Positions 1-6,237 of a stretch of DNA of 8,227 bases are shown in pieces. Where the stretch lies: assembly GCA_019415945.1 (NCBI GenBank), contig DXYF01000019.1:39619-47845 (forward strand). The letters are read 5' to 3'. Below the pieces are notes generated by a model. The model saw only the letters and a list, made by a program, of their open reading frames with translations, made no database searches and was not told the DNA's origin. Source of the stretch: Clostridiales bacterium. Its GTDB lineage: Bacteria > Bacillota > Clostridia > Oscillospirales > Acutalibacteraceae. The position numbers were made by a program, and so were the translations under genes. Each line of letters begins with the position of its first letter. Positions within the stretch are counted from its first letter, which is position 1.

Positions 1-21
1 CCTTCGGATTTTTTTGCGTGC

Positions 22-54
22 AAAAGCGGACAGGCTGCCGCCTATCCGCTTTTT
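22..54 (-). terminator. Terminator of tRNA-Arg
   Basis: A hairpin with the arms AAAAGCGGA and TCCGCTTTT plus an inner AGG/CCT, separated by one mismatch, begins immediately after the tRNA CCA end on the minus strand. It runs into a short T tract (TTTTG). Its position directly behind the tRNA supports a Rho-independent stop. The stem is A-T flanked and nearly symmetric, so it could also stop plus-strand transcription coming from outside the window. Confidence 0.7.
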
Positions 55-130
55 GGCCCGCCCGAAGGGATTTGAACCCCCAATCTCCAGAATCGGAATC
101 TGTTGCGTTATCCAATTGCGCCACGGGCGG
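54..130 (-). tRNA. tRNA-Arg (anticodon CCG)
   Basis: Read on the minus strand, this 77-base stretch folds as a tRNA. The acceptor stem CCGCCCG/CGGGCGG has 7 perfect pairs, G is the discriminator and the CCA end is encoded. The D arm has a GG-containing loop, and the TTCAAAT T-loop sits on a GGGGG/CCCTT stem with two G-U pairs. The anticodon loop TTCCGAT gives CCG (positions 94-96), which reads the CGG arginine codon. The outermost anticodon-stem pair is an A/G mismatch. A promoter at 217-245 and a terminator at 22-54 suggest that it is transcribed alone. Confidence 0.95.
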
Positions 131-147
131 AAATTATATTTAATTTT

Positions 148-192
148 CGTGCCGCCCCGTTTAAAATCTATTTTAAATTAAGGTGCGGCACG
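148..192. other. Strong imperfect hairpin upstream of tRNA-Arg
   Basis: Arms CGTGCCGC (148-155) and GCGGCACG (185-192) enclose a second perfect inverted repeat, TTTAAAAT/ATTTTAAA (160-167/170-177). No T run follows on either strand, so a standard terminator is not convincing. It lies between the ABC-F stop codon and tRNA-Arg, inside the predicted 5' leader of the tRNA precursor. It could stop ABC-F transcripts without a T tract or act as a processing structure. No function is assigned. Confidence 0.5.
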
Positions 193-216
193 GTAATTCT
201 TCTTATCACAAAAAAC

Positions 217-245
217 ATTATACCACTTTCAGCCTGCATAAACAA
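217..245 (-). promoter_or_regulatory. Likely promoter of tRNA-Arg
   Basis: On the minus strand TTGTTT (240-245) is followed after exactly 17 bases by TATAAT (217-222). The start of transcription would be near 210, about 80 bases before the mature tRNA-Arg 5' end, with the 148-192 hairpin in the leader. It lies just beyond the stop codon of the ABC-F gene. The -35 is weak, the -10 is perfect, and the placement is sensible. Confidence 0.5.
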
Positions 246-254
246 CTATAAATT

Positions 255-2156
255 TTAATCCGAAAGCTCCTCCCATATCATATACTGCTCCTCCTGTTCT
301 TTTTCAAGCTGTTCAAGCAGATTCGTAAGCTCCACAAGCTTTTCATAATCCGAGGCAACCTCCTCGCTCGACAGCAAAGCCTGTGTTTTTTCAATTTCTC
401 GGTCAAGCCTCTCGATTTCGGCTTCCGCTTTATTAAGCTTTGTCCTGCGTTTGCGTTCCTCGCTCTGCTTTTGCTTTTGCAGAAAGTAGTCGTTCTGAGG
501 TTTTTCTTTTTTGATAGGAGTTTGTTTTGTTTTATCTTCTCCGATTTCCGACTTTGTGCGTTCAAGATAATAATCATAGTTGCCGAGATACTCGGTAATT
601 CCGTCTTTTGACAGCACCAGCACTCTGTCCGCAAGCTTGTTGATAAAATATCTGTCATGACTTACCACAAGCAGTGTGCCCGAGTATTCCCTGAGCGTGT
701 TTTCAAGCTCCTCACGAGAAGCTGCGTCAAGGTGATTTGTCGGTTCGTCAAGCAGTAAAAAATTGCTGCCTTTTAGCATAAGCTTAAGAAGTGAAACCCT
801 TGCTCTCTCACCGCCGCTCATTTTTGAAAGCGGCTTAAACACCTCATCGCCCTTAAACAAAAACGACGCCAAAGCACTCCTTATTTCTGTCTGCGTCAAA
901 TTCGGGAACTCATCCCATACCTCGTCAATTGCGGTTTTGCTTAAATCAAGGTTTTGCTGCATTTGGTCAAAATATCCCACCAGAACATTGGCACCGTAAT
1001 CGTATTCTCCGAAATCCTGAGCAAGCTTTCCCGTCAGTATTTTAAAAAGAGTTGTTTTTCCGCATCCGTTTGAGCCGAGAATAAAAACTCTCTCTCCCTT
1101 TTTTATATGTAAATCAACATTTTGAAACAGAGCTTTTTCACCGAATGATTTTGCAAGATTTTTGCATATCAGCACATCGTTTCCGCTTTCGCACTTAGGC
1201 TCAAAATGCATATGCATTGTTTCAAGCTCACTGTCGGGTGTAACAAGCTGAGCTTTTATTCTGTCAGCCTCCTTTTGCTTGCTCGCCGCAGTAATAAAGT
1301 TACGCTCACGCCCCCAGCGTTTTTGCTGCTCAACGATACCCTCGATTCTCTTTATTTCTTTTATATCGTTTTCATACTTGTTTTTGAGCGATTCATTGTA
1401 CGCCTTTTTCTTTTTTATAAATTCAGAATACGCTCCCTTATAGCACATAATACGGTTATGCTCAAGCTCAATGGTTTTGTCAGTCACCCTGTCAAGAAAA
1501 TAGCGGTCATGGCTGATAATTATCATAGCACCCTTAAAGTCACGCAAAAAGCCCTCAAGCCAATTTACCGAACCTATATCAAGGTGGTTTGTAGGCTCGT
1601 CAAGCAAGAGCATATTGCTCTGTGACAAAAGCAGTTTTGCAAGACAGAGTTTTGACCGCTGACCGCCGCTGAGGCTTCCTACGGGCATTGCAAAATCGGA
1701 TTCTTTAAAGCCCAGTCCTAAAAGTGCCGCACGGGTTCTGCTTTTGTAGGTAAGTCCGCCGTTTCTCTCAAAAAACTCAATCAGGCGAGCCTGCTTTTCA
1801 ATCAGAGCAGAAAGGTCTCCGTTTTGATTATCTATATCATTTGCAATATGCGAAATTTCCTTTTCGGTTGCGGCAAGATAATCAAACACCGACAAAAGCT
1901 CGCTGTAAATATCAACATTCGGATTTTTGCAGGCATGCTGTTCCATGTATCCGACTTTGGTGTTCTTCTCGAACACAACATTGCCCGATGTGGCAGTAAG
2001 CTCACCCGTTAAAATTTTAAAGAGTGTGGTTTTTCCGACTCCGTTTGCACCTATAAAGCCGACCTTTTCGTGATTTTCAATGTCAAATGAAACATCGGCA
2101 AAAAGGTTTCGCTCAACAAATGTCATTGTAAGATTGCGAACGGATAACGCCGTCAC
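255..2156 (-). CDS. ABC-F family ATPase (ribosome-acting)
   Basis: A soluble protein with two tandem ATP-binding cassettes and no membrane domain, the layout of ABC-F factors that bind the ribosomal E site and relieve stalled or drug-bound ribosomes. Counting from the GTG at 2165, cassette 1 has Walker A GANGVGKTT (39-47), signature LSGGQ (165-169), Walker B LLLLDEP (186-191 region) and switch SHDRYF (218-223). Cassette 2 has GSNGCGKTT (364-372), MSGGE (449-453), LLLDEPTNHLD (470-480) and SHDRYF (502-507). The basic, helical linker at about 245-310 is the position of the tRNA-contacting linker, and residues about 555-630 are a charged coiled coil. The length and coiled coil resemble the YdiF/Uup branch. 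I chose GTG 2156 because AAAGGGGG (2165-2172) sits 8 bases before it; the GTG at 2165 overlaps that site. It follows the DUF5658 gene by 30 bases. Whether it is a housekeeping or antibiotic-protection member is not decidable here. Confidence 0.95.
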   Translation of the reverse strand: MTALSVRNLTMTFVERNLFADVSFDIENHEKVGFIGANGVGKTTLFKILTGELTATSGNVVFEKNTKVGYMEQHACKNPNVDIYSELLSVFDYLAATEKEISHIANDIDNQNGDLSALIEKQARLIEFFERNGGLTYKSRTRAALLGLGFKESDFAMPVGSLSGGQRSKLCLAKLLLSQSNMLLLDEPTNHLDIGSVNWLEGFLRDFKGAMIIISHDRYFLDRVTDKTIELEHNRIMCYKGAYSEFIKKKKAYNESLKNKYENDIKEIKRIEGIVEQQKRWGRERNFITAASKQKEADRIKAQLVTPDSELETMHMHFEPKCESGNDVLICKNLAKSFGEKALFQNVDLHIKKGERVFILGSNGCGKTTLFKILTGKLAQDFGEYDYGANVLVGYFDQMQQNLDLSKTAIDEVWDEFPNLTQTEIRSALASFLFKGDEVFKPLSKMSGGERARVSLLKLMLKGSNFLLLDEPTNHLDAASREELENTLREYSGTLLVVSHDRYFINKLADRVLVLSKDGITEYLGNYDYYLERTKSEIGEDKTKQTPIKKEKPQNDYFLQKQKQSEERKRRTKLNKAEAEIERLDREIEKTQALLSSEEVASDYEKLVELTNLLEQLEKEQEEQYMIWEELSD

Positions 2157-2195
2157 AGCAAACACCCCCTTTAAAATCGTCCTACCTATTTTACA

Positions 2196-2579
2196 TTAAA
2201 AAAAGAAAAAGAGCAATACAAAATTAAAAATATGCCACAGATTAACAAGTGCGTAAGCACATATGCCTATATTAAGCAAAAGCCGTGATAAAACCCCCTC
2301 TTCTACGCCTAATAATTTATATATGACACAGCATCCCACTACAAGTGCAAGAGGAAGCAAACCTTTTAACATAAGAGTAAGCCAAAAGTTGTCGATAACA
2401 GGCTGCATAATCGGATTTGCTTCAAAAAACCTGCCGCTCGCAATAAGTGATTCGGTGCAAAACCAGTCGACAATATTTAAAAAGTATAAGAAAAAAATCT
2501 TTTGGTAAAACGAAAACCCTTTTGCTTTAATTACATTAGATTTTTGCTGATAAGAATTTTTATTGTTTGCGTAATCCAT
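2196..2579 (-). CDS. Small DUF5658-type membrane protein
   Basis: A 127-residue protein with a polar N-terminus (1-25) and three hydrophobic segments, about 27-47, 67-90 and 98-127. The first carries an Asp within the membrane span (NIVDWF, D38), followed by a Gly and the motif FFEANPIMQP (51-60). This N..D...G..E.NP pattern is the hallmark of DUF5658, whose function is unknown. The start ATG has AAAAAGGGG upstream at a slightly long spacing of about 12 bases. The C-terminus ends VLLFFFF, coded by an almost pure A/T run. Its stop lies 30 bases before the ABC-F start on the same strand with no terminator between, so the two are probably co-transcribed. No clear promoter was seen upstream of it. 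Confidence 0.8.
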   Translation of the reverse strand: MDYANNKNSYQQKSNVIKAKGFSFYQKIFFLYFLNIVDWFCTESLIASGRFFEANPIMQPVIDNFWLTLMLKGLLPLALVVGCCVIYKLLGVEEGVLSRLLLNIGICAYALVNLWHIFNFVLLFFFF

Positions 2580-2701
2580 ATACTTACTCTGCCCCTTTTT
2601 GCAAATTTAAAAATATTGTTTGCGGTACATCAGTAAATATTCATCAAAACAAAACTGCTAAACCGTGAATATGTAATATGAAAATTATTTTAAAAAAAGT
2701 G

Positions 2702-2730
2702 TTGACAAAGTCGAAATGTTGTGTTATATT
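2702..2730 (+). promoter_or_regulatory. Promoter of the tRNA-Thr/tRNA-Tyr unit
   Basis: A consensus TTGACA (2702-2707) is followed after 17 bases by TATATT (2725-2730). Transcription would begin near 2737, about 20 bases before the mature tRNA-Thr. This near-ideal sigma-A promoter suits a strongly expressed stable-RNA unit. Confidence 0.88.
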
Positions 2731-2758
2731 ATTTAAGCACTCGAAAATACACAGACAC

Positions 2759-2834
2759 GCTGGTGTAGCTCAGTTGGTAGAGCAGCTGATTTGTAATCAG
2801 CAGGTCGGGGGTTCAAGTCCGTCCACCAGCTCCA
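2759..2834 (+). tRNA. tRNA-Thr (anticodon TGT)
   Basis: A 76-base cloverleaf. The acceptor GCTGGTG pairs with CACCAGC, followed by discriminator T and an encoded CCA. The D loop has AGTTGGTA, the anticodon stem is GCTGA/TCAGC with loop TTTGTAA, and the TGT anticodon is at 2792-2794. The T arm is GGGGGTTCAAGTCC-like. It reads ACA and other ACN codons. It shares a promoter with the downstream tRNA-Tyr. Confidence 0.97.
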
Positions 2835-2836
2835 AG

Positions 2837-2863
2837 AAGCCTACTGTTTAGGCAGTAGGCTTT
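2837..2863 (+). terminator. Hairpin between tRNA-Thr and tRNA-Tyr
   Basis: A perfect 10-base stem AAGCCTACTG/CAGTAGGCTT with the loop TTTAGG starts 2 bases after the tRNA-Thr CCA. Only three Ts follow before TACCTT, so it is probably a leaky terminator or an RNA-processing hairpin that lowers tRNA-Tyr expression relative to tRNA-Thr. No separate promoter for tRNA-Tyr is visible in the 20 bases after it. Confidence 0.55.
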
Positions 2864-2883
2864 ACCTTATGAAAATTTAATAT

Positions 2884-2968
2884 GGGAGAATTCCCGAGTG
2901 GCCAAAGGGGGCAGACTGTAAATCTGTTGTCAACGACTTCGGTGGTTCGAATCCACCTTCTCCCACCA
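2884..2968 (+). tRNA. tRNA-Tyr (anticodon GTA)
   Basis: An 85-base class II tRNA. Acceptor GGGAGAA/TTCTCCC is followed by discriminator A and an encoded CCA. The anticodon stem is GCAGA/TCTGT with loop CTGTAAA, and the GTA anticodon is at 2918-2920. A long variable arm and the T-loop GGTTCGAATCC are present. The variable arm, the anticodon and the GG discriminating features are all as expected for bacterial tRNA-Tyr. Its 3' side is the likely historic insertion point of the element whose integrase remnant lies at 3076-3198. Confidence 0.97.
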
Positions 2969-2975
2969 GTTCTCA

Positions 2976-3014
2976 AAACCGCCTTAAACACTGCGTTTAG
3001 GGCGGTTTCTTTTT
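2976..3014 (+). terminator. Terminator of the tRNA-Thr/tRNA-Tyr unit
   Basis: The stem AAACCGCC plus TAAAC (2976-2989) pairs with GTTTA plus GGCGGTTT (2995-3008) through one T-G pair. The loop is ACTGC, and CTTTTT follows. This is a textbook Rho-independent terminator 8 bases after the tRNA-Tyr CCA. Confidence 0.9.
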
Positions 3015-3075
3015 GCGTTTTGGTGAAAATCATTGACTTGAAAATGCTTTAAAAATGCGACTTTCTAACAGTAGT

Positions 3076-3198
3076 TTAACCAAGCAGATTGTCGATAGAT
3101 TTTGTTAGCTTTTCTTTCGTTCTTACTTGAATATGAGCATAAATATCAGCGGTTGTGCTGTATGAGCTATGACCTGCCCACTCCTGCAATTCTTTTGA
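3076..3198 (-). pseudogene. C-terminal remnant of a tyrosine integrase
   Basis: The minus strand encodes 40 residues, begins straight after an in-frame TAA (3199-3201) and ends at a TAA (3076-3078). The peptide contains KELQEWAGHSSYSTTADIYAH, here given in two parts: KELQEWAGHSS and YSTTADIYAH. This is the conserved C-terminal end of phage/ICE-type tyrosine recombinases, with the catalytic His of the GHS motif and the nucleophile Tyr of the DIY motif. The catalytic domain's first Arg box, the arm-binding and the core-binding domains are absent (family length is usually about 350-400 residues). There is no start codon or ribosome site, so it is a dead fragment. It reads toward tRNA-Tyr, the arrangement expected for an element integrated at that tRNA. 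It was too short to be found as an ordinary ORF. Confidence 0.85.
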
Positions 3199-3315
3199 TT
3201 ATATAATAAATGATAGAATAAAAGCACCAAACTAAAAGCACTTCTATTATAAACGGTCAATCTTAACACAATTTAATTCTTGATAAGATATTTTGATTTG
3301 ATTTATGTATTCAAC

Positions 3316-3347
3316 AAAAAAGCACCGCTTTACGCAGTGCCCCTTTT
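3316..3347 (-). terminator. Terminator of the zinc-ribbon membrane protein gene
   Basis: On the minus strand GCACTGC and GCGGTGC pair (3334-3340 with 3322-3328, one G-T pair) around a 5-base loop GTAAA. Six Ts (3316-3321) follow. It lies 20 bases beyond the stop codon at 3367. Confidence 0.85.
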
Positions 3348-3366
3348 GCCGTAATAAACATACAGA

Positions 3367-4311
3367 TTATTTTTTTGTAGTAAAGTATCCGTAATAATCG
3401 TAGTTATCCTGATAAGATGTAATATTTAAATCAAGGTCCATATTCTCTACGCTATTCGGAACAGAAAAATCAATGGTCAGCTCTTTTGTTTCGTTTGGTT
3501 CAAGTTCGAATGTTGATTCTTCGGTCAAATTATCACTGATCCATTCAAAATAATATTCGGGATATTTTAAATCCGATGTTTCATAAGCGTCACAGCCGAT
3601 ATAATCAAGCACGACATATCGGTCTGTAGTATTTTTAATCTCAAAAGTAACGGTCATTCGGCTGTTACCCTCTTCAGCGGTATTGACGCCCTCAACCCTT
3701 TCTGCCTTTTTCAATGCAATCTCACAGTTTGGCAACTCTTTTGTTTCGTTAATTTTATAAACTGAATAATCTTCGATTAACTCCGTATCGGAATAATCAT
3801 CATAATACATATCGTCATAACCTGAATCGTAGCTGTCACCGTTAACGAAGCTGTCTGCAATGGATTTATTATACATAAAAGCCGAGCAAATTCCCAAAAT
3901 TGCTCCCGCAAGGACTATTCCGATAACTATGCTTATGATAACAATCGGAAAAACCTTACCCTTCTTTTTCGGAGGACAGGCATACTGATTAGGCATTGCG
4001 TTCATTTGCATAGGATTTGTATTAACTGAATACGGCGGCACACAGCCTTGATTAGGATTTGGCTGACCGTTTACATAATTACTTTGGATAGGATTTGAAT
4101 TATTGAAAGTATGCTGATTATTTGTATAAGACGGATTTACATTGATATTATATGGATTTGTATTAACCGAACTGTAATTTTTTTCAGCTGCATTATTATC
4201 AACAGCAGCCGCATAAGGATTTGCATTGTAATCAATATGATCAGGCATTTTGGCACCGCACATAGGGCAGTATTTTTCATTGCACTCAAAGCCGCATCCT
4301 GCACACTTCAT
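3367..4311 (-). CDS. Zinc-ribbon, single-pass membrane protein with extracytoplasmic domain
   Basis: A 314-residue protein of unknown role. Residues 1-20 form a zinc ribbon (CAGC at 3-6, CPMC at 15-18). Residues 28-112 are a low-complexity Asn/Pro/Tyr-rich linker with repeated NPY and VNTNP units, and KKKGK (115-119) precedes a membrane segment at about 120-146. After an acidic, Tyr/Asp-rich stretch (155-182), residues 183-314 form a beta-rich domain (MTVTFEIKN, ELEPNETKELTIDFSVP) resembling DUF4352/DUF5067-type immunoglobulin-like domains. The basic residues before the membrane segment suggest that the zinc ribbon is cytoplasmic and the C-terminus outside. The ATG at 4309-4311 was chosen because AGGAG lies 7 bases upstream and the zinc ribbon starts here; an upstream ATG at 4368 would cover the promoter. 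Possibly a cell-surface sensor or assembly protein; this is inference only. Confidence 0.85.
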   Translation of the reverse strand: MKCAGCGFECNEKYCPMCGAKMPDHIDYNANPYAAAVDNNAAEKNYSSVNTNPYNINVNPSYTNNQHTFNNSNPIQSNYVNGQPNPNQGCVPPYSVNTNPMQMNAMPNQYACPPKKKGKVFPIVIISIVIGIVLAGAILGICSAFMYNKSIADSFVNGDSYDSGYDDMYYDDYSDTELIEDYSVYKINETKELPNCEIALKKAERVEGVNTAEEGNSRMTVTFEIKNTTDRYVVLDYIGCDAYETSDLKYPEYYFEWISDNLTEESTFELEPNETKELTIDFSVPNSVENMDLDLNITSYQDNYDYYGYFTTKK

Positions 4312-4356
4312 AAAACCACTCCTAATTGTAATAGTAGTAACATACATTTCAACTAC

Positions 4357-4385
4357 ATGATATAACAAATTTATATAAAAGTCAA
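4357..4385 (-). promoter_or_regulatory. Promoter of the zinc-ribbon membrane protein gene
   Basis: On the minus strand TTGACT (4380-4385) is followed after 17 bases by TATCAT (4357-4362). The start of transcription would be near 4350, about 40 bases upstream of the chosen ATG. This also argues against the longer ORF starting at 4368. A copy of AACAAAT (4364-4370) lies in the spacer. Confidence 0.7.
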
Positions 4386-4398
4386 CAAATTTTACCGA

Positions 4399-4420
4399 TT
4401 TGTTATAATATTATAACAAA
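4399..4420. promoter_or_regulatory. 22-base perfect palindrome in divergent intergenic region
   Basis: The half-site TTTGTTATAAT is followed directly by its exact reverse complement, ATTATAACAAA, so the palindrome has no spacer. It lies 14 bases upstream of the -35 of the zinc-ribbon gene and about 95 bases upstream of the hydrogenase -35. The half-site core AACAAA(T) recurs at 4364-4370, 4384-4390, 4398-4404 (inverted) and 4445-4451. It could be an operator for a dimeric regulator. Because the region is extremely AT-rich, chance symmetry must be considered. Confidence 0.45.
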
Positions 4421-4515
4421 AAATTGTTTTAATTGTAAAATACAAACAAATAATAAAATTTAAATATTAAGATTTATAATAAGGTGCAAAATTTAATGAG
4501 AGGGACAAATATATG

Positions 4516-4544
4516 TTGAATTTAAAATCAAGCTGTTGTATAAT
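4516..4544 (+). promoter_or_regulatory. Promoter of the [FeFe] hydrogenase gene
   Basis: TTGAAT (4516-4521) is followed after 17 bases by a perfect TATAAT (4539-4544). Transcription would start near 4551, leaving a leader of about 45 bases before the chosen ATG. This rules out the GTG at 4550 as a normal ribosome-site-driven start. Confidence 0.8.
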
Positions 4545-4597
4545 CATATGTGAAAAAGATTGTTAAAAAAACCACAAAGATTGAAAGGATGAGTACG

Positions 4598-6142
4598 ATG
4601 AGAGGACTTTATTCGTCAAAAACAAAAATCCGACACCAGATATTCACCGAGGTTGCAAGATTTGCCTATGAGGGCGGTGATTACTCAAAATTTGAAAGCC
4701 TGCCCTACAAAATTATTCCCGGAGAAATCTCCACATACCGTGAAAGCATCTTCCTTGAAAGAGCTATCGTAGGCGAAAGACTGCGTCTTGCAATGGGACT
4801 TCCTATGCTTGCAGTTGACAAACAGGCTCCTATCTCTACAGGTGTTGAGGAAAGCATGGTTGACGAAAAGTTCTACGCGCCTCCGCTTATCAATATAATT
4901 AAATTCGCCTGCCACAGCTGTCCAGAAAAGCGTGTATTTGTCAGCGACGGCTGCCAGGGCTGTCTTGAGCACCCCTGCACCGAGGTTTGCCCCAAGGGTG
5001 CCATTTCAATAGTACACGGAAAATCAGTAATTGATCAGGACAAATGCATTAAGTGCGGAAAGTGCAAAAGTGCCTGTCCGTATAACGCAATCATAAAGCA
5101 GGAGCGTCCCTGTGCGGCTGCCTGCGGAATGAAAGCTATTCACAGCGATGAACACGGCAGAGCTGAAATTGACTACGATAAGTGCGTTTCATGCGGAATG
5201 TGCCTTGTAAGCTGTCCTTTCAGTGCAATAGTTGACAAAAGCCAGATTTTCCAGACCATAAAGGCAATTCAAAGCGATACTCCCGTATACGCTGCCGTTG
5301 CACCTGCTGTTGCGGGTCAGTTCAACGGACTTTCTTCAACAAAAATCCGTAATGCGTTCAAGGCACTCGGCTTTGCCGATGTAGTTGAGGTTGCTGCGGG
5401 TGCAGACCTTTGTACGGTTGAAGAAGCAAAGGACTTTATGGAAGAGGTTCCGTCAAAACAGCCGTTTATGGCTACATCATGTTGTCCTGCATGGAGTATG
5501 ATGGCAAAAAAGAACTTCCCGACAATAGCTCCGTATATTTCTATGGCACTTACACCTATGGTACTTACCGGCAGACTTACAAAGCAGCAGAATCCGGGAT
5601 GCAAGGTTGCTTTTATCGGTCCTTGTGCCGCTAAAAAGCTTGAAGCAAGCCGCAGAAGTATAAGAAGCGATATTGATTTTGTGCTTACATTTGAAGAAGT
5701 TGCAGGTATGTTTGACGCCAAAGGCGTTGATTTTGCATCTCTCCCCGAGGACGAGAAAAAGCTTTCTTTCTCAAGTGCAGACGGCAGAGGTTTTGCTGTA
5801 AGCGGCGGCGTTGCAAAAGCTGTTGTAAACGCTATTTCAAAGCTTGACCCCGAGAGAGAAGTAAAGGTTGCAAATGCACAGGGTCTTGACGAGTGTGCAA
5901 AACTTTTAAGAATGGCAAAGGCAGGAAAGTACGACGGTTATCTGCTTGAGGGTATGGCTTGCCCGGGCGGATGCGTAGCAGGTGCCGGAACAATTAATGT
6001 TCCCGACAAATCAGCAATGGAAGTGCTCAAGAGCAAGAAAGAAGCTGAGTTTGAAGGTGCTGTGGAAACTCCGTTTATCGAAAAGCTTTCAACGCTTGAA
6101 AATATGTATCACGAGTTTGACCAAAAGCACGAAATGGAATAA
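4598..6142 (+). CDS. Monomeric group B [FeFe] hydrogenase
   Basis: Catalyses reversible H2 formation from protons, expected to use reduced ferredoxin in the cytoplasm. The protein has 514 residues. Residues about 105-215 hold cysteine motifs for [4Fe-4S] clusters (CQGCLEHPCTEVCP, CIKCGKCKSACP, CVSCGMCLVSCP), and an unusual CAAACG lies at 172-177. The H-cluster domain follows with TSCCPAW (293-299), GPCAAKKLE (341-349) and EGMACPGGC (451-459). C296, C343, C455 and C459 are the likely H-cluster ligands and C295 the proton-relay Cys. The AW ending of motif 1 and the GPC of motif 2, where group A enzymes have a Met, point to group B. The N-terminus lacks the plant-type [2Fe-2S] domain of group A. 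ATG 4598 was chosen because AAAGGA (4584-4589) is 8 bases upstream and after the promoter. It stands alone between promoter and terminator; no HydE/F/G maturases lie in the window. Confidence 0.95.
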   Translation: MRGLYSSKTKIRHQIFTEVARFAYEGGDYSKFESLPYKIIPGEISTYRESIFLERAIVGERLRLAMGLPMLAVDKQAPISTGVEESMVDEKFYAPPLINIIKFACHSCPEKRVFVSDGCQGCLEHPCTEVCPKGAISIVHGKSVIDQDKCIKCGKCKSACPYNAIIKQERPCAAACGMKAIHSDEHGRAEIDYDKCVSCGMCLVSCPFSAIVDKSQIFQTIKAIQSDTPVYAAVAPAVAGQFNGLSSTKIRNAFKALGFADVVEVAAGADLCTVEEAKDFMEEVPSKQPFMATSCCPAWSMMAKKNFPTIAPYISMALTPMVLTGRLTKQQNPGCKVAFIGPCAAKKLEASRRSIRSDIDFVLTFEEVAGMFDAKGVDFASLPEDEKKLSFSSADGRGFAVSGGVAKAVVNAISKLDPEREVKVANAQGLDECAKLLRMAKAGKYDGYLLEGMACPGGCVAGAGTINVPDKSAMEVLKSKKEAEFEGAVETPFIEKLSTLENMYHEFDQKHEME

Positions 6143-6172
6143 TTTTTCACTTTATCACTTTATTAAATTATT

Positions 6173-6203
6173 GCGGGCGGATTTTATATCCGCCTGTTTT
6201 TTG
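6173..6203 (+). terminator. Terminator of the hydrogenase gene
   Basis: GGCGGAT (6176-6182) pairs with ATCCGCC (6188-6194) around the loop TTTAT. The stem extends outward by C-G and G-T pairs, and a TTTTTT run follows. It lies about 30 bases after the hydrogenase stop codon. Confidence 0.9.
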
Positions 6204-6237
6204 TAATACTAATGCTCAATGATTTATATAGTCAAAA

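Noticed and set aside
1..17. CCTTCGGATTTTTTT as the right arm of a plus-strand terminator
   Set aside because: The matching left arm would lie outside the window, so it cannot be tested.
1206..1625. 139-codon plus-strand frame and other plus-strand frames inside 255-2165
   Set aside because: They are antisense shadows of the ABC-F gene, whose motifs are fully conserved on the minus strand.
2848..3033. 61-codon minus-strand frame containing RRWIRTTEVVDNRF
   Set aside because: It is the antisense of tRNA-Tyr and its terminator. Frames of this kind are known spurious proteins generated by tRNA genes.
3220..3330. Three AAAAGCAC copies as a CRISPR-like or direct-repeat array
   Set aside because: The copies are only 8 bases long with irregular spacing, and the last is part of the terminator stem at 3316-3347.
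4312..4368. N-terminal extension of the zinc-ribbon protein to ATG 4368
   Set aside because: It would lie across the promoter at 4357-4385 and lacks a ribosome site. ATG 4311 has AGGAG at 7 bases and starts directly at the zinc ribbon.
4513..4566. 17-codon Cys-rich plus-strand frame MLNLKSSCCIIICEKDC with GAGAGGG upstream
   Set aside because: It spans the whole -35/-10 promoter of the hydrogenase gene, so the main transcript starts inside it. No separate upstream promoter was found.
4550..4597. Longer hydrogenase start at GTG 4550 or ATG 4589
   Set aside because: GTG 4550 coincides with the predicted transcript start and has no ribosome site. ATG 4589 overlaps the AAAGGA site that serves ATG 4598.
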